From assembly GCA_027943245.1 (NCBI GenBank), contig JANDJZ010000358.1:1-62754 (forward strand): a stretch of DNA of 62,754 nucleotides. The letters are read 5' to 3'. The DNA comes from Acanthamoeba sp. SK_2022b. Taxonomy: Eukaryota > Discosea > Longamoebia > Acanthamoebidae. The position numbers and the translations under genes are program-made. The notes beneath the pieces were generated by a model that saw only the letters and a program-made list of their open reading frames with translations, was not told where the DNA came from and did not search any database. This document shows, piece by piece, positions 36,205 through 45,732 of this stretch; the stretch's first letter is position 1, and each line of letters starts with the position of its first letter.

Positions 36205-38102
36205 CACACAACACACAACACACAACACACAACACACAACACACACAACACATGTACAATGTGGAGCTCTCCGTTAGGGTTGAGCGTGAGAGACGCCCAT
36301 CATGTACGGACGAGCGCACCTGGAAGAACAGGTCGGTCACAGGGCCCACGACCACGCCTCCGACAATGCCAGCTAAGCTGTTGCCTGTGGCCCAGCGACG
36401 ACAGATGTCTGAGCAGACAACCACCTCACGCTCAGGCAAGGGGCTACCCTACCGAAGCCGAGCCAGCCCGATTCGACCTCTGTGTAGTTGAGGTCTTCGA
36501 GCGCCTGCGGGAGCACGCCCTGCCACCCTGCGTTATTGTCGACACGTGTGATGGGTCATCGTGGGTGAGGTGGCCGGCGCGCTCGACAAGAGCTTGAAAG
36601 AGGGGGGGGGGCACCGCTGGAGACGCCGGCCTGCACGCCGCACGCGGTGATGCAGAGAAGGAACGACACATTGAAAAGCGCTCCCCACACCCCCGTGAAG
36701 AAGCTCGCCTCGTAGCGGCCCTCCCTGTGGGCCAACGCCACCGCGCTTGGTGGATGCTTGGGCCGCTCCCTGTGTGCGCCACGGCGAGCAATGACTGGTC
36801 ATCACGGCTGCAGGTACACGCAGACACATAGAGTGACGAGGCGGTGCCTGTAGTAGATGAGGCCCCCCAGGATGGGCAGCGCGGCCAGCCCCATGTGGAC
36901 GTAGAGGAGGGTGGGCATCTGCGCGGCCGTCGGCGCAATCCCGGGGCCCTGCGTTTTTTGTGCGGAGGAGATGGAGAAAGAACGAAAGCGACGACCAGCG
37001 CGTGCGTGAGAGAGAAATGACACACGTGCAGGTCGTGAGAGAGGAGGGAATCGTACAAGGAGGTAGCCCACTGTGGTGCCCAGCGCGTTAGACGTGTAGG
37101 CAAGGGCCGTCGCCGTCGCTCGCTGATTGTCCGGAAACCACACCGCGGAGAGCTTGCTGAACACCACCAATCGTTTCGCGCAACAGTGAGTGTGACCGCA
37201 GAGAACGATCATCCACACCTCCCCTCTCTTTCGTGTTCTACCTGCACACGGCGAACACGATCGGCCCCGCGGCGGCGTTCAATATCTGGCCTGCGTGTCG
37301 TTGAGAGCGTCAGCCAACCCCAACGCGCCACCACGACAAGAGCGATGGGTGGCGGTCGTCACCGACGTGGAGCGTCCACTGCATGTAGAAGTTGGCCCGC
37401 AGGTGTGCCGGCACCCAGCACGGGATCGTGCGGATCACCGTCGCCAGGAAGATCAGCCCATTCCCCTACACCCGATCATCACCATTATCACCATCATCCC
37501 CACCACCATCATCATCACCATCACCATCACCACCATCACCACCATCACCTTCATCACCATCATCACCATCACCATCATCACCATCATCACCATCATCACC
37601 ATCATCACCATCATCACCATCATCACCATCACCATGCGCAGATACCTGCCAGAAGGCGGTGAGGAGACCGTTGGGTCGGGTCTGGAGCCACGACACGTAG
37701 GGCAGCACTGGAATGTAGATGAATGGGCCCCAGTTGAGCAGCAGGTCGATCGTGGCATCGTCCACGCCTTTAGTTGGGTCGCGCGCGCACAGTGAGACAG
37801 GCATCCACGCAGACACGATGCCGCGTCAGCACGCGAAGCCCAGTCGCGCTGCGAGGCACGCAAAAGGAGGAGGCGCAGATACCGGGATAGTAGAGCTTGG
37901 TGACCTCGGGCACGGAGGAGAAGGTGAACCACACGAGGCACTGCACGAACGACGCGAAGCAGAACACGAAGAGGACCCACCATCGCAGCCACGTCACCCT
38001 GTACTCCGTGTCTCCCGCATGAGCCTCATCTTTCAGCAAGAGATTTGACTTTTCTTCATCATCATCACCAAGATCTCTCTTTGACCGATGATGAATCTCC
38101 AT
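35429..38102 (-). CDS. MFS transporter, SLC49 (DIRC2/FLVCR)-like, copy 1
   Basis: Start at 38102 with an acidic cytoplasmic head, then TM1 (RWWVLFVFCFASFVQCLVWF) and TFSSVPEVTKLYYPGVDDAT. Further exons encode GPFIYIPVLPYVSWLQTRP, IFLATVIRTIPCWVPAHL, KLSAVWFPDNQRATATALAY, YERPKHPPSAVALA-like loop, FQRRSKLLVLLLFGFSTAGF and the C-terminal NMSTLVFLFVSPLIKTTWF. About twelve hydrophobic segments fit the major facilitator superfamily. FPDxxRATAtaL and the general layout match the SLC49 family (heme, choline or pyridoxine transport in animals). The substrate here is unknown. Tandem with copy 2 and on the same strand, 126 bases apart. Two introns carry large repeats (36137-36203, 37473-37635). Confidence 0.82.
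36137..36203. repeat. (CA)n tract in intron
   Basis: CA tract (GT on coding strand) in an intron of MFS copy 1, followed by degenerate ACACACA units to about 36250. Confidence 0.95.
37473..37635. repeat. (ATC/CAC) trinucleotide tract in intron
   Basis: About 160 bases of CATCAC/CATCAT units in an intron of MFS copy 1. The homologous intron of copy 2 has only a short degenerate stretch (about 40255-40295). It makes His-rich or Asp/Gly-rich false ORFs. Confidence 0.92.
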
Positions 38103-38227
38103 CTAAAAAATAAACTAAGATATATATCTCGTTTTTTGTCATCTTTGTTTTTCCAGTGACCCTTTGTCGACAACCAAGAAAAAATAAAAAAATAAATTGA
38201 ACAATAAATTAACAAATAAATAAACGT

Positions 38228-40772
38228 TCATTCCTGAACGTTGAGCGCGAGCGCAGAGGGGGAGCGTTGCGGCTTCTCGTGGTAGATGGCCATCTCGGCC
38301 TCCCACCGCTTGTATCGTTCGTTCACAAACACCACCTGCCGTGCACACGCGCCGGGAGCAACCGTTGCCAACAGCGTCAGCCAACCCGATCGCTTAGCGC
38401 TACCCTCGCCGAGGCCTACGTACCAGAATGAAGCATCCGACCATGGTGAGCATCTGGATGGTGTTGATCCACGTCGTGGTGATCAACGGTGACACGAAGA
38501 GGAAGATGAGGGTGGCGATGTTGATCAGCAGCACCATGAGGCCGCCCGACGTGGCCTCCGGCACGGGATACAGGAGCTCGGCCGACAGCTCGTAGATGAC
38601 CGGCCCGATCGCGCCCTTTGTTGGTCGTTGATGATGATGATGATCACCGCGGTGGCGGCTTCATCAGCACTCACCCTCGTCCAATGGAATGACAGGAATG
38701 CCAGCGGTCCTTACCTGAAAGAAGCCCGAGATGGCCAAGGCGGTCATCAACACGCTAAAGTTGCTCGGCAGGATGGCGACTGGACGCATCGGTAGGTGGC
38801 GGCGCGTGTACGTGAGAACAGGGGGAGGGGGAGGAGGCGGCCCACAATGGAGAAGGCGAGAGGCGCGTGCGAAATACCAAAGAAAGGGGTGGGGAGGCTG
38901 AGCGTGAGCCAGGTGAAGCTGATGGCGGCAGCCCCCAAGACCAGGAGGAGGAGGAGCTTGCACTTCCTCTGCGTGGCGCATTGTGACGGGGGGGAGGGGG
39001 AGAGAGAGAGAGAAGTGTGAGCGGTGCGGGGCGAGCGTGCGAAGCGCGTACGGTGCAACGAAACCTGGAAAAATCGATCCATGATCGGGCCGATCACCAT
39101 GCCGCCCACGATGCCAGCAATGCTGCCGCCTGCAAGGCACGCCACGGGCAACACCTGATCAGCAGATGGACGCGCAACACGCACAAGCGGGCCTGCCCGC
39201 GTACCAAAGCCGAGCCAGCCGGCCTGCGATTCGGTGTAGTGGAGGTCCTCCAGAGCCTGGGGAAGCACGCCCTGCCAGCCTGGCCAGTCAACCACCCCCC
39301 TCGCCCTACAATCAGCGCTACGCTTGCGGCCACGCTTGACCCTCGGGGAGACGAGGGCGGCACGAACCGTTGGTGACGCCGGCCTGGATGCCTCCGGCGA
39401 TGATGACGAGCATGAACGAGACATTGACGAGCGAGTCCTTCATTCCCTTGAAGAAGCTGGACTCGTATCGTCCTTCGATGTGGGCCAGCGCCACCGCGCT
39501 CGGTGGGTGCTTGGGCCTCTCCCTGTGCGTGTGTGTGCGTTTGTGCGTGTGCGTGTGTGTGCGCGCGCGCGCGCGTGTGTGACGGCCAATGCGTGTGGCT
39601 CAGCCAAATGGGCCGGGAGGGGGACAGATCGAAGAAAGGAAGAGTGAACCTATAGTAGATGATGCCGCCGATGATGGGCAGCGCGGCCATGCCGATCTGA
39701 ATGTAGAGCAGCGTGGGCAGTTTGTCCGCGGTCGGAGCGATGCCCGGGCCCTGTACTGGCTGTGAGAACCACCGCGCCCAAGCAGAGGCAAACGGGAGGT
39801 TTGGGGGATGGCGCTGTACGATGAGGAAGCCAATGGAGGTGCCCAGTGCGTTGGCAGTGTAGGCGATGGCCGTCGCCGTGGCCCTCTGGTTGTCCGGGAA
39901 CCAGACCGCGGAGAGCTTGCTTCATATTCGAAGGAGCCCGCCATGAGTATCAGCGACGCTGCGTGCGGCTGACCGTGCGAGACACGAATCGATCGTAAGG
40001 GGGGGGGGGGTAACCTGCACAGGGCCATCACGATGGGACCAGCGGCCGCGTTGAGGATTTGGCCTGTGTGCGACGCAACGGGGGGGGAGTCGAGTGAGTC
40101 GCGCGCGAGGACACGCCGAACGGCGCCGGCGGCAGCGGGTACCGACGTGGAGAGTCCACTGCATGTAGAAGTTGGCCCGCAGGTGAGCCGGCACCCAGCA
40201 CGGGATCGTGCGGATCACCGTCGCCAGGAAGACCAGCCCGTTTCCCTGCACCCCGACCACCACCATCATCACTATGATCATCACCACCACACGAGCGCAC
40301 GCACATGTGCACGTGGTGATGGGTACCTGCCAGAAGGCGATGAGGAGACCGTTGGGTCGGGTCTGGAGCCACGACACGTAGGGCAGCACTGGAATGAAGA
40401 CAATGGCGCCCCAGTTGAGCAGCAGGTCGATCGTGCCCTCGTCCACGCCTGGGTTGAGCCAGCTTAGCACGTGTTCGTGTCGCTCGCGCGTGTATGTGCG
40501 TGCGTGCGTGCCCGCCCCGTTCGTGTGCGTGTGCGTGTACCTGGATAGTATTCCTTGACGACCTTGGGCACGGAGGAGAAGGTGAACCACACGAGCGACT
40601 GAAGGAACGACGCGAACGAGAAAATGAAGAGCACCCACCACCGCCACGCCGTGGTCTGGTACTCCATTTCTTCCACTACCTCTGCGGTGGCCACAGGTGC
40701 GTAGGGACGGCTCGTTGGCTGGCCATAGTCGCTGATCCATCCATCTTCCGTTCCATTTTTCCTTCGCTCCAT
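38228..40772 (-). CDS. MFS transporter, SLC49 (DIRC2/FLVCR)-like, copy 2
   Basis: Start at 40772 (MERRKNGTEDGWISDYGQ); TM1 is RWWVLFIFSFASFLQSLVWF, followed by TFSSVPKVVKEYYPGVDEGT. Homologous blocks to copy 1 appear in the same order and at the same intron positions: GAIVFIPVLPYVSWLQTRP, HLRANFYMQWTLHVG, KLSAVWFPDNQRATATAIAY, LPTLLYIQIGMAALPIIGG, GWQGVLPQALEDLHYTES, GIVGGMVIGPIMDRFFQ and ATSGGLMVLLINIATLIF. The end is ALALNVQE, stop at 38228. The introns are shorter and less repeat-filled than those of copy 1. A local tandem duplicate. Confidence 0.82.
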
Positions 40773-41032
40773 CGTCGCTCTACACGATTTTATGGATTTT
40801 AAAATGGCGAGTCGGGTGAGGCGTTGCCGTTGCAGAGAGGCCCACCGCAAGCTACCAGATGAGACCTAGTTGTCTGACCGGCTTGCAGCGCCCTCGAACA
40901 ACAATCACCAGAAAACAGGAAGCAGGAAAGAAAAGGTGTCGATTATTACAACAAAATAAAAGGCAAAATGGGGCTCATGTGCATGTAGGCCACAAGGTCT
41001 CTCTTGAGAAGGGAAGATATGTATTAAAGAAT

Positions 41033-41503
41033 TTAAAGCTGAGAGGGGCGGGCACGGAGGGCGGCGATGCGGCGCGGGAGAGCCAGGGAAAGAGGGATGA
41101 CGCAAAGGAGACGACGGTCGGGCACTGGGAAGTGCGAGGTAGTGTAGGACACCACGCCGGGAATGGTGGCATAGAGGGTGTGGTCCCTGCCACGACCGAC
41201 GCCGGGCCCCGCGTGAATGCGAGTGCCGCGCTGGCGGAGCAGGATTTCGCCGGCATTGACCTCCTCACCGTCGCCACGCTTGGGTCCAAGGTACTTGGGG
41301 TTTGAGGTACGTCCGTTCTTGGAGGAACCACCGGTCTTCTTCGTTGCGCCTCGTCGCCACACATCACCCCAAGTCGAAGGTCCGACCATGCGAGTAGCGG
41401 GCGTGCTCGATGTGCCGCCCACCGCGATACCCCAGGTCCTCGCGATCATTCCATTACCCATCACCGTGCTGACATTGCTGGTCCGCAAGCTAATGCGTTG
41501 CAT
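41033..41503 (-). CDS. MRPL27: Mitochondrial ribosomal protein bL27m
   Basis: Single-exon ORF of 156 residues. A basic N-terminal presequence ([18 protein letters not shown]) is followed by the bL27 core [21 protein letters not shown] and [20 protein letters not shown], then [19 protein letters not shown]. These are the hallmark blocks of bacterial-type L27 in the peptidyl-transferase region of the large subunit. A C-terminal extension of about 40 residues follows the core, as often found in mitochondrial forms. It is divergent from the PDH E1 beta gene across a 194-base gap. Confidence 0.95.
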   Translation of the reverse strand: MQRISLRTSNVSTVMGNGMIARTWGIAVGGTSSTPATRMVGPSTWGDVWRRGATKKTGGSSKNGRTSNPKYLGPKRGDGEEVNAGEILLRQRGTRIHAGPGVGRGRDHTLYATIPGVVSYTTSHFPVPDRRLLCVIPLSLALPRRIAALRARPSQL

Positions 41504-41697
41504 TCTCTTCTTCTTGGTTCCGATCGATTTGAATAAACGCTCCCTTTTCTTTCCTCATTTCCAGAAACTTTTCAATTGACTTCCGGAAAGTTGCGCCTAC
41601 GGAGAATGACGACCGGCGGAAGCGGGGACCACCACACGCAGGCAAGCTTGCAGGATTTGCGGAAGTGTAGCGAAGGATAAAGAGGACTCAGAAGAAG
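41504..41697. promoter_or_regulatory. Divergent promoter of bL27m and PDH E1 beta
   Basis: The 194 bases between two head-to-head genes for mitochondrial proteins must contain both promoters. No obvious TATA box. Confidence 0.5.
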
Positions 41698-42995
41698 ATG
41701 CGCCGCACTCTTTCATCGGTTTCCAGGCTGGCCTCGACCTCGTCGTCGCCTCTTCTCGGCGCTGCGGCTCTTCGGTCGCGGGCTGTCGCTGCCTTCGCCA
41801 CCGCCGTCGAGCCCAAGAAGGTAATTAATACATTTGATTAAATTGCGTCAATTCTCATGTGCTCAGGGTAGCACTGGTTTGGTTCAGATGGTAATCTATT
41901 AGATCCATTTTTACAGATGACAGTCAGGGAGGCCCTGCGTGAGGCTATTGATGAAGAGATGGAGCGGGATTCCCGCGTGGTGATGCTCGGCGAGGAAGTC
42001 GCCCAGTACCAGGGTGCTTACAAGGCACGTTATGCATTTCCTCGCTGATTCGAGGAATTCGAGTGCATTGCCGATATTGGATTTGCGCAATGCATTGGCT
42101 CCTTCAGTAAAACAGAAGGTCTAACCAATGGAGAGCAGGTGTCCAAGGGCCTCATGGAGAAGTACGGCCGAGAGCGAGTGGTCGATACGCCCATCACTGA
42201 GGCCGGTTTCGCCGGCATTGGTGTCGGTGCTGCCATGTCGGGTCTGGTGCCCATCATCGAGTTCATGACCTTCAACTTCTCCATGCAAGCAATCGATCAC
42301 ATCGTCAACTCGGCTGCCAAGCTGCGCTACATGTCGGGCGGCATGTACAACGTGCCCGTCGTCTTCCGTGGCCCCAACGGTCCCCCCCGCGCCGTCGGTG
42401 CCCAGCACTCGCAGTGCTTTGGCGCCTGGTACTCGTCCGTGCCCGGCCTCAAGGTCCTCGCCCCCTGGAACTGCAATGACGCCAAGGGTCTCCTCAAGGT
42501 GCCCCCCCCACCTCACCTCTCCCTTCACCTCAGCTCCTGTCCTCCCCACTCTCCCCACTCCTCTCTTCCTCAGCTGTGCCTACGCTGTTCACGTGCAACA
42601 GGCCGCCATCCGTGACCCCAACCCCGTGGTGTTCCTCGAGAGCGAGATCGGCTACAACGAGACGTACGAGCTGAGCCCCGAGGCGCAGAGCAAGGACTAC
42701 GTGCTCGACATCGGCAAGGCCCACATCGAGAAGGAGGGCAGCGACATCACCGTGCTCACCTTCTCCCGCATGGTCGGCGTCGCCCTCGAGGCCGCCCAGA
42801 AGGCCGCCGAGAAGGGCATCAGCGTCGAGGTGGTCAACCTCCGGAGCTTGCGCCCGCTCGACCTCGACACCATCGTCAACTCCATCAAGAAGACCAGCCG
42901 CTTCGTCACCGTCGAGGAGGGCTGGCCTCAGTGTGGCGTTGGCTCCGAGATCATCGCCCTCGCCAACGAACGTACGTGCTCCCCCCCATCGCGCA

Positions 42996-43033
<38 letters not shown>

Positions 43034-43280
43034 CAACAACACGCGCGATACGCAAGCGAATGCAACACGCGCGCGTGAGTGATGTCTCAATCGAGGCGTG
43101 TGTGTGTGCGTTTGCTGCACAGACTGCTTTGACTACCTGGACGCGCCTCCGGAGAGGATCACCGGCGCCGACGTGCCCATGCCCTACGCCTGGCCGCTCG
43201 AGGACGAGGCCATGGTGCAGACCCAGAACATCGTGAACGCCATCGAGCGCGTGTGCTACAGAAACACCACCAACCAATAA
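41698..43280 (+). CDS. PDHB: Pyruvate dehydrogenase E1 component subunit beta, mitochondrial
   Basis: With E1 alpha it decarboxylates pyruvate with thiamine diphosphate in the mitochondrial matrix. Five exons: 41698-41820, 41917-42024, 42139-42498, 42602-42971 and 43123-43280, giving 372 residues as usual for the family. Exon 1 is an Arg/Ser-rich presequence. Core motifs: [78 protein letters not shown]-like [28 protein letters not shown] and [14 protein letters not shown]. Intron 2 (42025-42138) uses a GC donor. Joining it restores the family's AYKVSKGL. CA tract in intron 4. Confidence 0.96.
42025..42138 (+). other. GC-AG intron in PDHB
   Basis: The exon ends GCTTACAAG and the intron begins GCACGT and ends GAGCAG; the next exon starts GTGTCCAAG. 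Protein homology fixes this join. Confidence 0.85.
42997..43032. repeat. (CA)n tract in intron
   Basis: Short CA tract in PDHB intron 4. Confidence 0.9.
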
Positions 43281-43562
43281 ACGCCCCACCATCTTCTGCT
43301 TCCTCTCTACCATCGTCTCGACCATCCTGGGACCCTGAGACGACACTGTCTGTCGCGTGCTGTGGTTGATGATTTTCAAACAATTTAAACAAAAAATGCC
43401 TGGAAAAGATTGGAGAGGGAAAACGAACAATCTTCCACCGCAGAGGCCAAAGGTAGGCGAGCTTGGTTCGTGGCCAGGTTCCTCCAGCGCTGTGTCTTCT
43501 CTTTTGTCAGATCAAAAAAACTGATTTCGTTTTTCCATGGCATGGAAAATGAAATCGGGTAG

Positions 43563-45431
43563 ATGTCATCAACATCAAGGCAGGGCGAGGCCCCAGGGCT
43601 CTCTGCACGACCCAATGCCCCGGCTGAACGGTCGACGGCGGCCGAGTTGAGCTGGCGGCGAGAGCTGCTGGTGCGGCGGTGTGACAGCGTGCGGGCCACC
43701 CTCGCTCTCCGTCGTCGGCTGGCTGAGGTGCGGCGAGGCCTTCTCAACAGCAAGCTCGCCCACCTGCGCCTCGTCCATCGCATCCAGCAGGCCCTCCGCC
43801 AGGCCTCCGCTTCTTCTTCAGAGCTTTTGCCGTCGTCACCACGACCGGCATCGGCCCTACATGATGATGGAGGAGGAGAAGATGAAGGGAGCGGGCAACA
43901 ACAACAACAACAACAACAGCTGCAACACGAAAAGAAACGGAAACGGGTGGGGGTAGAAGACGAACGAATGGTTGTAAAGACTACAGAGGAGCAGGGTGGC
44001 ACGATGGTTCAAGACAGCGAAGGAAGTGAAGGAGGAGAAAGAGAAAGAGAAAAGGGTAGTGGCAGCGCCTTGGTGGAAGGCAGCAAAGACCAAGACGCAG
44101 CTCCGCCTGTTGTTGAAGACGACCTCCCCCGCTCGAGCAGGTGGTTCACGAAGAAGCGTCGAGGCGAGGACACTCCATCGCCGCCCTCTCCACCGCCGGG
44201 GCCACGAACAGCGGTCGCCGAGCTTCAGAACGGAGAGGGCCGACCGGCCAACGCGGAGGAAGGTGTCGAAGAGGTGGAGGAGGAGGAAACGACGGTGGCC
44301 GGGGATGGCGTGAGCGACGAGGACGACGACATATCGGAGGACGTGGTGAGCAGCGCCATAAGGGCCAACGCTGCCGCCCTGCACGAGTGCGAGACCGAGC
44401 TCGGGAGCGACATCTCTCTGGCCTCAGAAAACGAAGACGACGACGACGACGAAGAAGAAAAAGAAGAATGCGACACCAATGGAGATGATGACGAAGATGA
44501 AGACGAGGATGACGACCTCATCGACCATTCGGACGGCGAGCTGGTCGTGAGCTGCTGCTACGGTGATAGTGTCCGAGACGAGGACTGCGAGGTATCAATG
44601 GAAGAGGAAGATGTAGAAGACCACACAGGGAAGAAACAAGGTGCGGGCCAGGAGGGCATCATGGAGATGGACCTCTACGGTGACGACGAGTCAGCACTCG
44701 AGAAGGGCGTCGACGCGAGCACGCTGGATATGGACCTCTACGGTGGCATCGCTGATCTACTCAACAACGGCGGCGGCTCCAGCGAGGCGGAAGCCAATGG
44801 CGTCGACAAGAGCGGGCTCGAGGTGGACCTCGACGGTGGCTCGGAGGACGACGACGACGGCGCCGGCGCCGGCAACGGAGACGATGAGGTGGAGGCCAAG
44901 GGCGTCGACACGAGCACGCTCGAGGTTGACCTCTACAGTGACGTTCATGATCACAGCGGCGAAGGCGACGGCGACGATGAGGCGGAGGCCAAGGACGTCG
45001 ACACGAGCACGCTCGAGGTTGACTTCTACAGTGGCGTTCATGATCACGGCGACGAAGGCGACGGCGACGATGAGACGGAGGCCAAGGACGTCGACAAGAG
45101 CACGCTCGAGGTGGACCTCTTTGCCGGAGTCAACGACGGCGAGGAGGAGGAGGAGGAGGAGGAACAAAGGCGGCGTGAGGTGATGGACGATGAAGAGGGG
45201 GAGGGCAGGCCACCGCCTCTGTTCGGCTCGTTCGTGTTCGAGGGTGGCTCGGACATCGAAGACGACTACGAAGACGACCCGTTCATCGACGATGGCGGTC
45301 GTGGAGGAAGAGCAAACGCGTCCCTGAATGTCACCCTAGATGAGAGTGAAACGGATGACGGAGACGATCGCAGCAAGGAAACCAACATCGAGGACCGAGC
45401 CAATAGCCCAGTACTCTCGCAGGACGTGTGA
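43563..45431 (+). CDS. Large acidic protein with C-terminal tandem repeats
   Basis: Intron-free ORF of 622 residues with ATG at 43563. The N-terminus has a basic helical stretch (RRELLVRRCDSVRATLALRR, then LAEVRRGLLNSKLAHLRLVH), a possible DNA- or protein-binding helix pair. The middle is Glu/Asp/Ser-rich disordered. Residues near 360-530 hold five or six diverged repeats of about 30-34 residues built on VDTSTLEVDLYSGVHDH and GEGDGDDEAEAKD. The motif LEVDLY recurs at the same place in each. The composition resembles acidic nuclear proteins (histone chaperones, transcription factors), but I recognise no domain. It follows PDHB on the same strand by 282 bases. Confidence 0.75.
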   Translation: MSSTSRQGEAPGLSARPNAPAERSTAAELSWRRELLVRRCDSVRATLALRRRLAEVRRGLLNSKLAHLRLVHRIQQALRQASASSSELLPSSPRPASALHDDGGGEDEGSGQQQQQQQQLQHEKKRKRVGVEDERMVVKTTEEQGGTMVQDSEGSEGGEREREKGSGSALVEGSKDQDAAPPVVEDDLPRSSRWFTKKRRGEDTPSPPSPPPGPRTAVAELQNGEGRPANAEEGVEEVEEEETTVAGDGVSDEDDDISEDVVSSAIRANAAALHECETELGSDISLASENEDDDDDEEEKEECDTNGDDDEDEDEDDDLIDHSDGELVVSCCYGDSVRDEDCEVSMEEEDVEDHTGKKQGAGQEGIMEMDLYGDDESALEKGVDASTLDMDLYGGIADLLNNGGGSSEAEANGVDKSGLEVDLDGGSEDDDDGAGAGNGDDEVEAKGVDTSTLEVDLYSDVHDHSGEGDGDDEAEAKDVDTSTLEVDFYSGVHDHGDEGDGDDETEAKDVDKSTLEVDLFAGVNDGEEEEEEEEQRRREVMDDEEGEGRPPPLFGSFVFEGGSDIEDDYEDDPFIDDGGRGGRANASLNVTLDESETDDGDDRSKETNIEDRANSPVLSQDV

Positions 45432-45732
45432 TCGTTTATTGAGAATAAAATCTGAAATGTTCCGGAATGGAAACGGTTACGGTGGGCGGTGATGCTTCAT
45501 GATGCCGTGCTTGCTCTCGAGTGCGCAGTTGGCAAACGCACGGTTATAAGAGGGAGCTAACAAAGAGTACCACCAAGCACGATATTACACCACCTCAGGT
45601 TCCTCACCCTTGGGCTGGGGCTAGTCGCGGTTTCGCCTTAGGCGAAGCCGACCGAAATTGCAGTCGTCATTCTTTCGGGTTCGGACCTAAATGAATTGCG
45701 CAAGGAATTAAAAGCTCGATCTTCCTGTTGGC
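45432..45732. other. Intergenic upstream of the AAA-DUF4435 locus
   Basis: 301 bases between the acidic-protein stop and the ATG at 45733. It contains a small perfect hairpin (TTCGCC-TTA-GGCGAA) near 45630-45650, of doubtful meaning. Promoter is expected here. Confidence 0.4.

Noticed and set aside
37186..37700. His-rich and Asp/Gly-rich long ORFs
   Set aside because: They are translations of an intronic CATCAC repeat; the flanking transporter exons join across it.
44757..45167. Minus-strand repetitive Leu/Val ORF
   Set aside because: Mirror of the acidic repeat protein, which has the better start, length and composition.
45675..45695. GGTTCGGACC considered as a tRNA B box
   Set aside because: No matching A box or cloverleaf can be folded around it.
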